From a virus, in the IMG/VR virus record IMGVR_UViG_3300036851_000237, positions 1-54,570 of that record: DNA of 54,570 nt; one strand, written 5' to 3'. Under the pieces are notes generated by a model. That model was not told the origin of the DNA. It saw only the letters and a list, made by a program, of their open reading frames with translations, and did not search any database. This document shows, piece by piece, positions 6,568-14,860 of the stretch. The translations under genes were made by a program, and so were the position numbers. The first letter of the stretch is position 1; the number at the start of each line of letters is the position of its first letter.

Positions 6568-6898
6568 TGCCGGATTTCTGGTGCTGGGCGAGGCGGGCGC
6601 TGAGTTCTTTTGCGAAGCGCTCCAGCTCGTCGTTGATCTGGTCCATGCGCTTGAGATCGCGCCGGGTGGGCTCCGCGCCCGGCTCCATAATCGTCATCAT
6701 GCTGGCAAACAAATGCTGCGCGCCCGCGAAGAACGCCATCTGCATTTCGCGGAGTTGGTCATCAGGCGCATCCGAGTTGATCGCGAACTTGCGCAGGCTC
6801 AGCCAGCCCGCCTCGATCAGCAAGCCCCTGTCGACCGCCTCGCGCGTCAGATGGTCAAGCCATAGGGCAAGTTTTTTCGGGTCTTTCTTTTCGTTCAT
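6560..6898 (-). CDS. Hypothetical helical protein, 112 aa
   Basis: All-helical, with a C-terminal coiled coil (RRDLKRMDQINDELERFAKEL). ATG 6898 overlaps the end of the upstream gene. I do not recognise it. Confidence 0.65.
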   Translation of the reverse strand: MNEKKDPKKLALWLDHLTREAVDRGLLIEAGWLSLRKFAINSDAPDDQLREMQMAFFAGAQHLFASMMTIMEPGAEPTRRDLKRMDQINDELERFAKELSARLAQHQKSGNA

Positions 6899-7224
6899 TT
6901 ACGCTTCCTCGTCGTCGGGAGTTTGGATTTCGTGCGCCGCGCGGTGAACTCTTCGATGAAGATTTTTAAGCCGGCGGCCATGGTCGCGTCGGGGCAGTTG
7001 AAAACATCATCATCGATCCAGCCGCCCTTGCGCGCCGCCACAACGATGAGCTGACCGAGGCGAAGCTCGGGCGCCAATAGGGATGCTCGGCAAAGTTCGG
7101 GCAGCATATCCGTGAGATCAACAAATCGCGTGACCGGGACATGCGTCACTCGCAGGGCCACGTTCTCGCCGCGGGCATGTGCCGCCGCTTCTTTGAGGCC
7201 CGCGATGATTTTCTTGCCGCTCAT
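6895..7224 (-). CDS. Hypothetical protein, 109 aa
   Basis: Begins MSGKKIIAGLKEAAAHARGE, which resembles the opening of some small HTH antitoxin-type proteins, but no helix-turn-helix follows. The rest is mixed alpha/beta with a basic tail (RRTKSKLPTTRKRK). Its role is unknown. Its start overlaps the previous stop. Confidence 0.65.
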   Translation of the reverse strand: MSGKKIIAGLKEAAAHARGENVALRVTHVPVTRFVDLTDMLPELCRASLLAPELRLGQLIVVAARKGGWIDDDVFNCPDATMAAGLKIFIEEFTARRTKSKLPTTRKRK

Positions 7225-7628
7225 CGTTGATCTTCCATGAAAGTGTGGCAGCGCGCGCAGTAGCGATTCGTCACGTCATTGGCGTTCCAGCTCTTGACGC
7301 GGCACGGCTGAAACTCGATGGCGCGGCCGTTGTCCGTGATCTTGTAGCTGCGGGGCTGTTCGGGGCTGCACCCGCCGGCCGCCATCTGCATGCGCGCGCG
7401 GAACTCGGCGAAGGTGCCGATGCGCTGATGCACCCAGATGCCGAGCGGCAGGAACACGACGTTGAAGCCCGAGCCGCAATTCTCGCTGGTGCAGTAGAGA
7501 TTTGTCGCCGCCCCACCCCGCGGGCCGACAAACCAAGCCGAGCCGCCGCAGTCAGGACACTCCAGGCGCGCGAGCCGAAGCTGATCGATGTCGGGGATGT
7601 CGCAGAAGACGTTGAGCATACGGGTCAT
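7221..7628 (-). CDS. Zinc-motif hypothetical protein, 135 aa
   Basis: The N-terminal region contains CPDCGG… and CTSENCGSGFN, a likely zinc ribbon. The C-terminus holds another CARCHTF. The start is probably ATG 7628 (or 7619), right after the stop of the upstream gene (TAG 7633-7631), implying coupled translation. No enzyme motif is seen. Confidence 0.65.
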   Translation of the reverse strand: MTRMLNVFCDIPDIDQLRLARLECPDCGGSAWFVGPRGGAATNLYCTSENCGSGFNVVFLPLGIWVHQRIGTFAEFRARMQMAAGGCSPEQPRSYKITDNGRAIEFQPCRVKSWNANDVTNRYCARCHTFMEDQR

Positions 7629-7630
7629 GG

Positions 7631-7879
7631 CTATATCCAGGTTTCGAGGACGCAAGGGTCATCGTCGGGCGTGCGGCCGATGCAGGCGAAGCCATCGCAA
7701 ATCAACATCTCGCGGATCGATGCCAGCGTGCCCGGCGTGCGCTCGCCGACGACGCAGCGAAGCGAGATCGGCGCGAAGCCGCCACGGATGGCGGCCCATT
7801 GCCGCGCGACATAGCGGTTCGGGTGGTCCGATGGGCTGTCATAGATCAGCCAAACGGTCAGCAATACCTTAGCCTGCAT
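7631..7879 (-). CDS. Hypothetical protein, 82 aa, first gene of leftward microprotein operon
   Basis: The start is placed at ATG 7879 (MQAKVLLTVWLIYDSP), with GGGGGCTG about ten bases upstream; the frame remains open to 7978 without a better site. The product is mixed, with three Cys. It heads the leftward run that ends at 4157 and faces the morphogenesis operon across 7880-8085. Confidence 0.6.
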   Translation of the reverse strand: MQAKVLLTVWLIYDSPSDHPNRYVARQWAAIRGGFAPISLRCVVGERTPGTLASIREMLICDGFACIGRTPDDDPCVLETWI

Positions 7880-8085
7880 AGAAAGCAGCCCCCTGCGCCG
7901 AAAAGCTAGCACAGCACCCGGCATGCGAGCTATCCCCTTGAATACGTTTTCCACAGCCGGTTGTTTCACGGGGAACACCCGTCCTACTTCGCCGTTCTGA
8001 TCGGCCCTATTTCTCGGCGGATGCTTCGCGCGCGCCCGATGCCATGCTACGTTTGCGCGCTGAGCAATGTAGGACGGAGTCGGTT
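7880..8085. promoter_or_regulatory. Divergent intergenic region with parS-like and DnaA-box-like sequences
   Basis: This 206-base spacer separates the leftward microprotein operon and the rightward morphogenesis operon. It contains TGTTTCACGGGGAACA (7962-7977), which matches the bacterial parS consensus TGTTTCACGTGAAACA at 14 of 16 bases. TTTTCCACA, one base from a DnaA box, lies 8 bases to its left. A 9-base inverted repeat CCGTCCTAC/GTAGGACGG (7979-7987 and 8069-8077) encloses the leader. A cos or pac site upstream of the terminase genes is also plausible here. Confidence 0.5.
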
Positions 8086-8571
8086 GTGGGCCGAAAGAAG
8101 GTCATCAAAATCCCGCCGAGCCTGGAGGCCAACACCGAGCGCGCCATGCGTCTCGGGGCCGATGATTTCGCGGCGATCCCCGCCAATGTCTGGCTACCGC
8201 CGACGATCCGCGGTGAGAAGCCCCGCGTCGTCGAGGAGGTCGCCTTTGTGTCGGCACCCCCGAGCGTGCGCGAGAACATCGTGCGCATCCACGCGAATTG
8301 CGATCCCATCGGATTTCTGGTCGCGGTCGCCAACGGCCAGCCGATTGCGTGCTTTTCCGTCGGCAAGAACGGCGAGATCAACACCCACTACGAATTTCCC
8401 GACCTGGAAATGCGCGTCAAGGTCATGCGCCATCTTGCCGACCGCATCCTGCCCAAGATGTCGCTCGCACTGCGCAAGGGCCTGGGGCCGGACGAAGACG
8501 AGAGCGGCGACCGCTCGCGCTCCAAGGCCATCATCGAGCGCGCGGCCGAGCGGTCGGACGAGGGGGGCTGA
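8086..8571 (+). CDS. Possible small terminase subunit, 161 aa
   Basis: First gene of the packaging/structural operon. GTG 8086 is chosen because GGACGGAG lies seven bases upstream; ATG 8044 has no site. The N-terminus is basic (GRKKVIKIPPSLEANTERAM). A central predicted alpha/beta region and a charged helical tail follow. The position (two genes upstream of the HNH and large terminase genes) and the length suit a small terminase subunit, but I see no clear HTH, so the assignment is contextual. Confidence 0.5.
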   Translation: MGRKKVIKIPPSLEANTERAMRLGADDFAAIPANVWLPPTIRGEKPRVVEEVAFVSAPPSVRENIVRIHANCDPIGFLVAVANGQPIACFSVGKNGEINTHYEFPDLEMRVKVMRHLADRILPKMSLALRKGLGPDEDESGDRSRSKAIIERAAERSDEGG

Positions 8572-8747
8572 TGGATTGGGGACTAATTTTCGCGGCCGGG
8601 ATGTTCGCCCTCTACATCCTGCCCACCGTCGAGATCATTTTCGACAAGCCGCCGGCAGATCGGCCCTATCGCCGTCACGCGGCGTCCATCCTGCTGGCGA
8701 TGCAGTTTCTCGCCATGGCGGTCATTATCGAGCGCGCGCTGGGGTAG
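8571..8747 (+). CDS. Small two-TM membrane protein, 58 aa
   Basis: ATG 8571 overlaps the previous stop (TGATGG). Two hydrophobic helices, residues ~3-23 and ~37-55, flank a charged loop. A membrane protein between packaging genes is unusual. Its role is unknown. Confidence 0.65.
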   Translation: MDWGLIFAAGMFALYILPTVEIIFDKPPADRPYRRHAASILLAMQFLAMAVIIERALG

Positions 8748-8749
8748 CC

Positions 8750-9118
8750 ATGGGACTGCAATGGCTTTTCGAGCAATTCGCCGGCAAGTGCCACTACTGC
8801 ACGCGGCCGATGACGCTTGAGCGCCATCAGCCGAACTCGATCACACGCGATCACGCCATCCCCAAGTCGCGCGGCGGCCATGGCGTTCGCAACAACGTCG
8901 TGGCGGCCTGCTGGCGCTGCAACAACGTCAAGAGCGACATGACGGCGCGGGAGTTCATCGCCATGTGGGGCGGGCGCTGGCATGAGCTGCCCGAGGCTCG
9001 GCCGGGCCAATTCTACAATGACGGGAAGCGCTATCGGCGCCGGGTGATGCGGATCATCACGCTCGCGGATCAGAAAGCGGTGACGTTGGCCGAAGTCTGG
9101 CCCAAGGAGTCGCCATGA
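8750..9118 (+). CDS. HNH endonuclease, packaging-associated, 122 aa
   Basis: The HNH/zinc signature is clear: CHYCTRPM (residues 14-21), ITRDHAIPKSRGG (the DH is the catalytic pair), NNVVAACWRCNNVKSDMT. HNH proteins encoded next to terminase and portal genes are known to assist terminase cleavage in cos-type phages (for example HK97 gp74). That context holds here, with the large terminase 230 bases downstream. The start is two bases after the previous stop. Confidence 0.9.
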   Translation: MGLQWLFEQFAGKCHYCTRPMTLERHQPNSITRDHAIPKSRGGHGVRNNVVAACWRCNNVKSDMTAREFIAMWGGRWHELPEARPGQFYNDGKRYRRRVMRIITLADQKAVTLAEVWPKESP

Positions 9119-9348
9119 GGCTCGACAGCCGCACCAACAGCCGCGCTCATCTGTTTTGCGTGCGCGTGCGCGGCGCCAAAGAGCTGCTTGAGGGCTGTAT
9201 CTGGGCCGACGATCAGACGGGCGAATATGCCATTTACCGGACGATGGATGGCCGCCCGGTCCGCGATCATTTCGGGAATGCGGTGATCGACGTGAAAAGC
9301 GCCGAGCTGGAGCTGCGGTTTATCCATTGGGGCGAGTGGCGTGCATGA
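9115..9348 (+). CDS. Hypothetical protein, 77 aa
   Basis: ATGA overlaps with both neighbours place it firmly in the packaging operon. The product looks like a small beta-rich domain (LFCVRVRGAKELLEGCIW… AIYRTMDGRPVRD). Its role is unknown. A head or packaging cofactor would fit the position. Confidence 0.7.
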   Translation: MRLDSRTNSRAHLFCVRVRGAKELLEGCIWADDQTGEYAIYRTMDGRPVRDHFGNAVIDVKSAELELRFIHWGEWRA

Positions 9349-10850
9349 GCCGGCTCGAAAAAGCGCTCAAATTCTGGTCGAAGAATCCGGTCGAGGCGAT
9401 CAAGGACTGGTTCAACGTCACGCCCGAGGACTATCAGGCCGAAATACTGCTGGACGTTTTTGTCCGCGACAAAGACCGTATCGCCGCCAAGTCGGCGCAT
9501 GGCGTCGGCAAGACGACGGTGCTCTCTTGGGCCGGATGGCTCTATCTCAACACCCGCATCAACAGCCGCGTGGTGGCGACGGCGCCCACGCAAAGCCAGC
9601 TTTTCGACGCCCTCTGGCCCGAATACGCCAAATGGCACCAAGAGCTGCCCGACGAGCTGCGCGATCAGTGGCATATCTCGGCCGGGCACATTCGCAACAA
9701 GACGAACCCGAAGGTGTGGTTTGCGGTCGCGCGCACGTCCAACAAGCCTGAGAATCTACAGGGCTTCCATTGCCAACACATCATGGTGCAGGTCGACGAG
9801 GCTAGCGCCGTCGCCCAGCCCGTGTTCGAGGTCATCGAGGGCATTCTCTCATCCGCCGATGACCAGAAGGGTGCGAATGCCGAGGAAACCAAGCTGCTGC
9901 TGACCGGCAATCCGAACTTCACGACCGGCGAGCTGTATCACGCCTTCCACAAGAACCGCGATCTCTACACCCGCTACACGATCTCGGGCGACACGAAGCT
10001 GCCGAGCGATCCCAACGGCGGGACGATCTATCTCAGCTCCCGCGTCAAAAAGAAATACCGCGAAACCATCGCCAAGAAATACGGTGACGACTCAGCCGTC
10101 TATGACGTGCGCGTGCGCGGCGTGTTCCCGCGCCAGGACGATACGAAGGTGATCCCCTTCGCCTGGGCCGAGGCGGCGCAATATGTTCACCTACCGCTGT
10201 TCGACGACAAGGCCGACCCCATCACGCTGGTTATGGACGTGGCCCGCTTCGGCGGCGATGAAACCGTGTTGTCGGTGTTCCGGGGCGGCCATCAGATCGC
10301 CATGAAGACGTGGCCCAAGACCTCAACCGAACAATGCGCCGATATCCTCTATGACGAGCACGAATATTGGAAATCGCGCCGCATCCCGATTGAGCGCACC
10401 GTGATCGATGAGCCCGGTGTTGGTGGTGGCGTGGTGGATGCCGCACGGCGCCGCGGCCTGCCGATCACGCCATACCATGGCGGCGAAAGCCTCCAGAAGG
10501 ATCGCGACCCGGACGAGGACGTCCGCATGTTCGCCAACCGCCGCAGTCGGGACTGGTGGAGTCTTCGCCGCCGGCTGGAGCGCGGCGACATTCGGCTTTT
10601 GCAGGACGAAACGCTGATCAATCAGCTCGCATCCGTCGAGTTCTATTACAACGAAAAAGAAAAAATCCAGGTCGAATCGAAAAAGGACTTGAGGGACCGT
10701 CTGGGCGATGACGCCTCGCCAGATAGGGCCGATACCGTGGTAATGGCCCTAGCTCCGTGGTACACCTACGTCCCGGCCGGCAATAACGTTTCCGAGGATG
10801 ACGTGATCTACGGTGAGGACCGGCCGCGCCCCGAGCTGGAGTTGTGGTGA
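9345..10850 (+). CDS. terL: Terminase large subunit, 501 aa
   Basis: ATP-driven DNA packaging motor and nuclease. The start at 9345 overlaps the previous stop (ATGA). The Walker A motif is KSAHGVGKTT (residues ~49-58), and Walker B VQVDEAS lies near 149. The RNase H-like nuclease domain shows its acidic residues in LVMDVARFGGDE (~294), VIDEPG (~351) and DRADTVV (~459). The length is typical of large terminases. It is followed immediately by the portal gene. Confidence 0.95.
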   Translation: MSRLEKALKFWSKNPVEAIKDWFNVTPEDYQAEILLDVFVRDKDRIAAKSAHGVGKTTVLSWAGWLYLNTRINSRVVATAPTQSQLFDALWPEYAKWHQELPDELRDQWHISAGHIRNKTNPKVWFAVARTSNKPENLQGFHCQHIMVQVDEASAVAQPVFEVIEGILSSADDQKGANAEETKLLLTGNPNFTTGELYHAFHKNRDLYTRYTISGDTKLPSDPNGGTIYLSSRVKKKYRETIAKKYGDDSAVYDVRVRGVFPRQDDTKVIPFAWAEAAQYVHLPLFDDKADPITLVMDVARFGGDETVLSVFRGGHQIAMKTWPKTSTEQCADILYDEHEYWKSRRIPIERTVIDEPGVGGGVVDAARRRGLPITPYHGGESLQKDRDPDEDVRMFANRRSRDWWSLRRRLERGDIRLLQDETLINQLASVEFYYNEKEKIQVESKKDLRDRLGDDASPDRADTVVMALAPWYTYVPAGNNVSEDDVIYGEDRPRPELELW

Positions 10851-12247
10851 TGGCGTCCTTGCGCGAGTTCGCGTCTCTTGCTGTCGATTTCCTGCGCCCG
10901 AAGCGCGAGGCGGCACGCCCCGCCGGGCGCCCCGCATCCGTCGAGCGCGAGATCACCGAGATTGCGACCGGCGACTCGCTCGTGTCGATGGCGCCGCTAT
11001 CGCCCAACCGGGTCGAGATTCGCAACCCCGACGATCTGATCCGCCGGCACAAGTTCAAAATCTATCGCGATATGCGCTTTGACGATCAGGTCAAGCTCGC
11101 GCTCCGCTTCAAGAAAATTCTGGTCTACGGCCGCGCCTGGGACGTGAAGGCCGCCAGCAAGGACGCGCGCGATCTGGAGATCGCCGCGTTCGTGCGCGCC
11201 AACATGGAAGCGGCCGGCTTCAAAAAGCTGGTGCGCAATTCGCTGACCGCGTTCGATTTCGGGTTTTCGTGCGGCGAGATTCTTTGGGAGGTCGGCCTAT
11301 ACGAGGGCCAGCGCGCCGTGCTGTTGAAGGGCGTCAAGCACCGCGACCCGGATTCGATTCGGATCATCGTCACCAAGGGCGGCGATATCGTCGGCTTCGA
11401 ACAGTGGACGGATTTCGGGAAGAAGATCGATATCCCGCCCGAGAAGATGTTTCATTTCGCCTATCAAGCCGAGTTCGACAATCACTATGGCACGTCCGAT
11501 CTGCGCGCCTGCTACCGCAATTGGTGGGCGAAGAAGTTTTTGATTCAATTCTGGTCGGTGTTTCTGGAGCGCCTGGGCGCACCCATGACGCTTGCCAAAT
11601 ACCCGCAGGGCGCCGCCTACGAGCTGAAAGAGACGATCAAGAACATCCTGCGCGGCCTCTCGTCCAAGACCGAAGTCATGGTGCCGCAGGGCGTCGAGAT
11701 CGAAGTGATTGAGTCCACGAAGGCGGCGAAGGGCGATTTCGACGCCGCGATCAAGTATCACGACTCGGCGATTGGCCGCGCGATCCTGATGCCCGGCCTG
11801 CTGGGGGCCTCGGATCACCAGGGCCGCGGCGCGGAATCGCAGTCGCGCCTACAGCTCCGCTCGCTGTTCAAGGACGCCGACGAAAACGGCAACGAGCTGC
11901 TGGCCGAGTTGCATCGCCAGATCGTCAAACCGCTGGTCGACTACAATTTCGCCATCGAAAACGACGCCTATCCCACGGTCGTCTTGCAGGATTACGGCGA
12001 GTTCGAAGCGGTCGAGATCGCCGATGCCATCCGGCAACTCTTCAATGTCGGCGTGCTCGACATGGATCAGGCGGACGTGAACTACACCCGCAAGATTCTC
12101 GGCATGCCGATCCGCGGCGAGGATGACGACGAGGATGAGGTTTTGCGTCCGCAGCCTGCACCGCTGCCGCAGTCCGGCATGGGGGCGGGCGCTGACGGTG
12201 GTGCAGGCGGCCCCACGGGTACGGGCAACACGAAGGCAGAGAAATGA
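10850..12247 (+). CDS. Portal protein, Mu gp29-like (DUF935), 465 aa
   Basis: Forms the dodecameric DNA entry ring and head-tail vertex. The position right after terminase and the DUF935-like sequence (FGFSCGEILWEVG near residues 130-145; QLRSLFKDADENGNELLAEL, then an IVKPLVDYNF segment) support this. ATG 10850 overlaps the terminase stop; GTGs at 10844/10847 are alternatives. The tail after ~430 is Asp/Glu- then Gly/Pro-rich and looks disordered. Confidence 0.9.
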   Translation: MASLREFASLAVDFLRPKREAARPAGRPASVEREITEIATGDSLVSMAPLSPNRVEIRNPDDLIRRHKFKIYRDMRFDDQVKLALRFKKILVYGRAWDVKAASKDARDLEIAAFVRANMEAAGFKKLVRNSLTAFDFGFSCGEILWEVGLYEGQRAVLLKGVKHRDPDSIRIIVTKGGDIVGFEQWTDFGKKIDIPPEKMFHFAYQAEFDNHYGTSDLRACYRNWWAKKFLIQFWSVFLERLGAPMTLAKYPQGAAYELKETIKNILRGLSSKTEVMVPQGVEIEVIESTKAAKGDFDAAIKYHDSAIGRAILMPGLLGASDHQGRGAESQSRLQLRSLFKDADENGNELLAELHRQIVKPLVDYNFAIENDAYPTVVLQDYGEFEAVEIADAIRQLFNVGVLDMDQADVNYTRKILGMPIRGEDDDEDEVLRPQPAPLPQSGMGAGADGGAGGPTGTGNTKAEK

Positions 12248-13293
12248 CCACGATCCCGAACGTCGAGCTGTTCGCCACCGGCATCTGGAAAGGGTCCGGC
12301 GGTTCAACGGCCGTCACGGACTCCGATCTCGATCAGATCGTCGCGTCCTACACCGAACTCGGCAAGACACCGGGCTTTCAGCCGTTCTTGAAGCTCGGCC
12401 ACGCCGAAAGCCAACGGTTCTTTGGGCAGCGCAAGGGCGCTCCGAATCTCGGCTTTGTCGAAAACATCCGCCGCGCCGGCAACAAGATCGTGGGCGATTT
12501 TGTCAACGTGCCCCAAGCGCTTGTTGACCTGATTCGCAATCGGCGCTACAACTCTGTCTCTATAGAGCTGTATCCGTCCTACGAATTTGGCGGCAAACTC
12601 TATCATAACGTCCTCTACGCCGTTGCGTTGCTCGGGGCCGAGTTGCCCGCGGTGAAGGGACTCAAAGAACTAGCTTCAAGCCTCTTCGAAGATGACCCGT
12701 TCGAAGGGGGCAAAGGCGAAACCACCCTGTTCGAGGAATGTCTGATGACCACATTCACCCAGGAACAGCTCGATACGCTGGTAGGCGCGGCCCGCACTCA
12801 GGAGCGCACGGCGGTCACGACGCAGTTTCAGGAACAGGTGAACACGCTGACCCGCGAGCGTGACGAGGCGCGCGGCGAGCGCGACCGCTCGCAGGGCGCA
12901 CTCCGCACCTTCGAAAGCGACCAGCACCGCCGCGAGTGCGAGCGGATGGTCGACGAGGCGATCAAGGATGGCAAGCTGCTGCCCAAGCAGAAAGTTCAGG
13001 CTCTCGCGTTCGCGATGGCCATGCCGGGCAAGATCAAGTTCGGTGACAAGGAAGAGGATGGCGCCAAGGCGTTCGCCGACTTCCTCAAGAGCATGGGCAA
13101 GGCGGTCGATACCTCGCAGCGCTCGGCCGGCGGCGGCAACGAACGCCGCGAGTTCTCGTCTGCCGGCGATGAGGTCGATCAGAAGGCCCAGACGCTCGTC
13201 ACCGAGGGCAAGGCCAAGACCTACGCCGAGGCCCGTCAGGTGATTCTCAAGTCCGACCCGGACCTCAAGGTCCGCTACTTCAACGGGGAATGA
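12244..13293 (+). CDS. Mu I-like prohead protease with scaffold region, 349 aa
   Basis: The N-terminal ~160 residues (MTTIPNVELFATGIWKGS… and RYNSVSIELYPSYEFGG… VALLGAELPAVKGLKEL) match the Mu-like phage protease family. The C-terminal half is a long coiled coil (TRERDEARGERDRSQ…) plus a helical domain, as expected for a fused scaffold. ATGA overlap with the portal gene. An internal in-frame start at 12745 probably gives the free scaffold. Confidence 0.88.
   Translation: MTTIPNVELFATGIWKGSGGSTAVTDSDLDQIVASYTELGKTPGFQPFLKLGHAESQRFFGQRKGAPNLGFVENIRRAGNKIVGDFVNVPQALVDLIRNRRYNSVSIELYPSYEFGGKLYHNVLYAVALLGAELPAVKGLKELASSLFEDDPFEGGKGETTLFEECLMTTFTQEQLDTLVGAARTQERTAVTTQFQEQVNTLTRERDEARGERDRSQGALRTFESDQHRRECERMVDEAIKDGKLLPKQKVQALAFAMAMPGKIKFGDKEEDGAKAFADFLKSMGKAVDTSQRSAGGGNERREFSSAGDEVDQKAQTLVTEGKAKTYAEARQVILKSDPDLKVRYFNGE
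12745..13293 (+). CDS. Nested in-frame scaffold protein, 182 aa (predicted)
   Basis: Within the protease gene, ATG 12745 (MTTFTQEQLDTLV) is in frame and follows GAGGAA with a seven-base gap. It begins exactly where the protease domain ends and the coiled-coil scaffold begins. Lambda C/Nu3 and Mu I/Z use the same nested arrangement, so independent initiation is a strong inference, though not proven by sequence alone. Confidence 0.65.
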   Translation: MTTFTQEQLDTLVGAARTQERTAVTTQFQEQVNTLTRERDEARGERDRSQGALRTFESDQHRRECERMVDEAIKDGKLLPKQKVQALAFAMAMPGKIKFGDKEEDGAKAFADFLKSMGKAVDTSQRSAGGGNERREFSSAGDEVDQKAQTLVTEGKAKTYAEARQVILKSDPDLKVRYFNGE

Positions 13294-13296
13294 GCG

Positions 13297-13695
13297 ATGG
13301 GCTTCCAGAAAAGCGTTGAGTCCGAGTCGTTCATCGCGAACAGCGATCTCTCGGCCGCCAAGCACCGCATCGTCGAACTGCATTCGACCGCCGGCAAGTG
13401 CGAGATCGCGGCGCTGGGCGAGGGCTACGGTGTCCTGCAGAACGAGCCCAAGTCGGGCGAGCACGCCACGGTCGCGAAGGGCGGCATCGCGCGCATCCAG
13501 GTCGGTACCGGCGGCGTTTCCATCGGCGGCTACGTGACGGCAGCGGCCTCGGGCTACGGCCTCGCTGTCCTGTCCGGTCAGGCCGCGGTGCGCAAGGTCA
13601 TCGGCCGCGCGCTGACCGCAGCGGCGTCGGGCATGACCGCAGATGTCGATCTGAATTACCGCTTCACGTTCCAGGCGTCTGGCGGCGCCATCTAG
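13297..13695 (+). CDS. Capsid decoration-type protein (DUF2190-like), 132 aa
   Basis: Small, Gly/Ala-rich, all-beta sequence (GKCEIAALGEGYGVLQNEP… GQAAVRKVIGRALTAAASG) directly upstream of the major capsid gene. This is the position and look of DUF2190 head-decoration proteins. It starts three bases after the protease stop. Confidence 0.75.
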   Translation: MGFQKSVESESFIANSDLSAAKHRIVELHSTAGKCEIAALGEGYGVLQNEPKSGEHATVAKGGIARIQVGTGGVSIGGYVTAAASGYGLAVLSGQAAVRKVIGRALTAAASGMTADVDLNYRFTFQASGGAI

Positions 13696-13711
13696 TCCGG
13701 GAGCCCCTTAA

Positions 13712-14683
13712 ATGACCACTTCCGCCCCTGCAACTGGCCGCGAGCTGCATATCGACGTGCCTCTGTCGAATGTGGTCGTCGGGCGGCGTCCCGAGGGCTT
13801 CATCGCGGATCGCCTGCTGCCGATCACGCCGGTCGATAAGCAGTCGGACATCTACTACAAGTTCCGCTATCGCGAGTGGTTCCGCCACGAGGTCAACATC
13901 ACGCACCGCGCCCCCGGCACCGAGCCGAAGCAGGTTGCGATGACCGTCACGTCGGATACCTACTACGCCAAGAACTTCGCCCTCGCCGCCGGCTGGCCGG
14001 TCGAGGACGTGGTGAACGCCGATGCGGTTCTCCAGTGGGCCGAGTCCAACGCGCTGTTCCTGATGGACCGGCTGATGATGGACTACGAGATGCGCATCGC
14101 CACCCTGGCGGTGAACACGTCCAACGTCCGCACGGTCGCGACGATCAGCTCGGCGTGGTCCGATCCGGTCAACTCGCGCCCGCTCGACGATCTCTTCACC
14201 TGGAAGGAAAACTTCCGCCGCGCGACCGGCAAGCGCCCGAACACGCTGATCCTGCCCGAACAGGTGATGACCTTCCTCAATCGCAACGACCAAATCCGCG
14301 ACATCCTGTTCGGTGATCGCGGCGGCCTTGCGACCGCCGAACAGATCGCCGCCATCGTCGGCGTGCGTCAGGTGCTCGTCCCGGAATCGCTGGTCAACAC
14401 CGCGACCGAGATGGCCACCACGCTCGGCTCGGGCACGCTCTCGGATGTCTGGGGTCCGCACATCTACTTCGCCAGCATCGACACGCTCCAGGGCATGATG
14501 ACCGATACGTGGCTCAATGCCTTCCGCTGGACCTCGCCCCTCTTCAACACGCCGCTGGCGGTGATCCGTCACCCCTTCGACACGAAGAAGAAGCGCTATG
14601 ACATCGAAGTGTCCTACTACCAGGACGAAAAGGTCGTCTCGTCCGACCTCGCGCTCCGCTTGATGGACGTGGTTTCGCTCTAA
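13712..14683 (+). CDS. Major capsid protein, Mu-like, 323 aa
   Basis: The size, its place after protease and decoration genes, and the sequence (IDVPLSNVVVGRRPEGFIADRLLP; FTWKENFRRATGKRPNTLILP) fit Mu-type/HK97-fold major capsid proteins. No delta-domain is needed because the scaffold is separate. A strong ribosome site (GGGAG) precedes ATG 13712, and a Rho-independent terminator follows (14706-14734), as often seen after highly expressed capsid genes. Confidence 0.92.
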   Translation: MTTSAPATGRELHIDVPLSNVVVGRRPEGFIADRLLPITPVDKQSDIYYKFRYREWFRHEVNITHRAPGTEPKQVAMTVTSDTYYAKNFALAAGWPVEDVVNADAVLQWAESNALFLMDRLMMDYEMRIATLAVNTSNVRTVATISSAWSDPVNSRPLDDLFTWKENFRRATGKRPNTLILPEQVMTFLNRNDQIRDILFGDRGGLATAEQIAAIVGVRQVLVPESLVNTATEMATTLGSGTLSDVWGPHIYFASIDTLQGMMTDTWLNAFRWTSPLFNTPLAVIRHPFDTKKKRYDIEVSYYQDEKVVSSDLALRLMDVVSL

Positions 14684-14705
14684 GCCTGATCCCGGGTGCC
14701 GTCAT

Positions 14706-14734
14706 AGGGCCGGTTCGAAAGGACCGGCCCTTTT
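14706..14734 (+). terminator. Rho-independent terminator after major capsid gene
   Basis: A perfect 9-bp stem AGGGCCGGT/ACCGGCCCT with loop TCGAAAGG is followed by TTTT. It lies 22 bases after the capsid stop codon and should reduce read-through into the glycosyltransferase gene, setting a high capsid-to-downstream ratio. Confidence 0.92.
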
Positions 14735-14860
14735 GATTCCGATTTTATTTTGCGACTCGTCCTATGTTGCTGTTACGCTCGGGGCGCCCGCGGGTGCCGG
14801 CGGGGGATATCAAAGTCCTCCCCCCGACTTGCCCTCGCCGGCTTCATACCTGGGGGTTTA
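14735..14860 (+). promoter_or_regulatory. Leader and possible promoter of the three-domain enzyme gene
   Basis: An AT-richer stretch follows the terminator (GATTTTATTTTGCGA). A possible promoter is TTGCGA (about 14750-14755) with TACGCT 18 bases further on. The leader ends with GGGGGT a few bases before ATG 14861. The promoter call is weak. A fresh start of transcription here would be logical after a terminator. Confidence 0.4.

Noticed and set aside
7961-9118. A 385-codon frame spanning three gene regions
   Set aside because: It only covers the HNH gene in frame at its end; upstream it is out of frame with the better-supported genes at 8086 and 8571 and has Arg/Ser-rich shadow composition.
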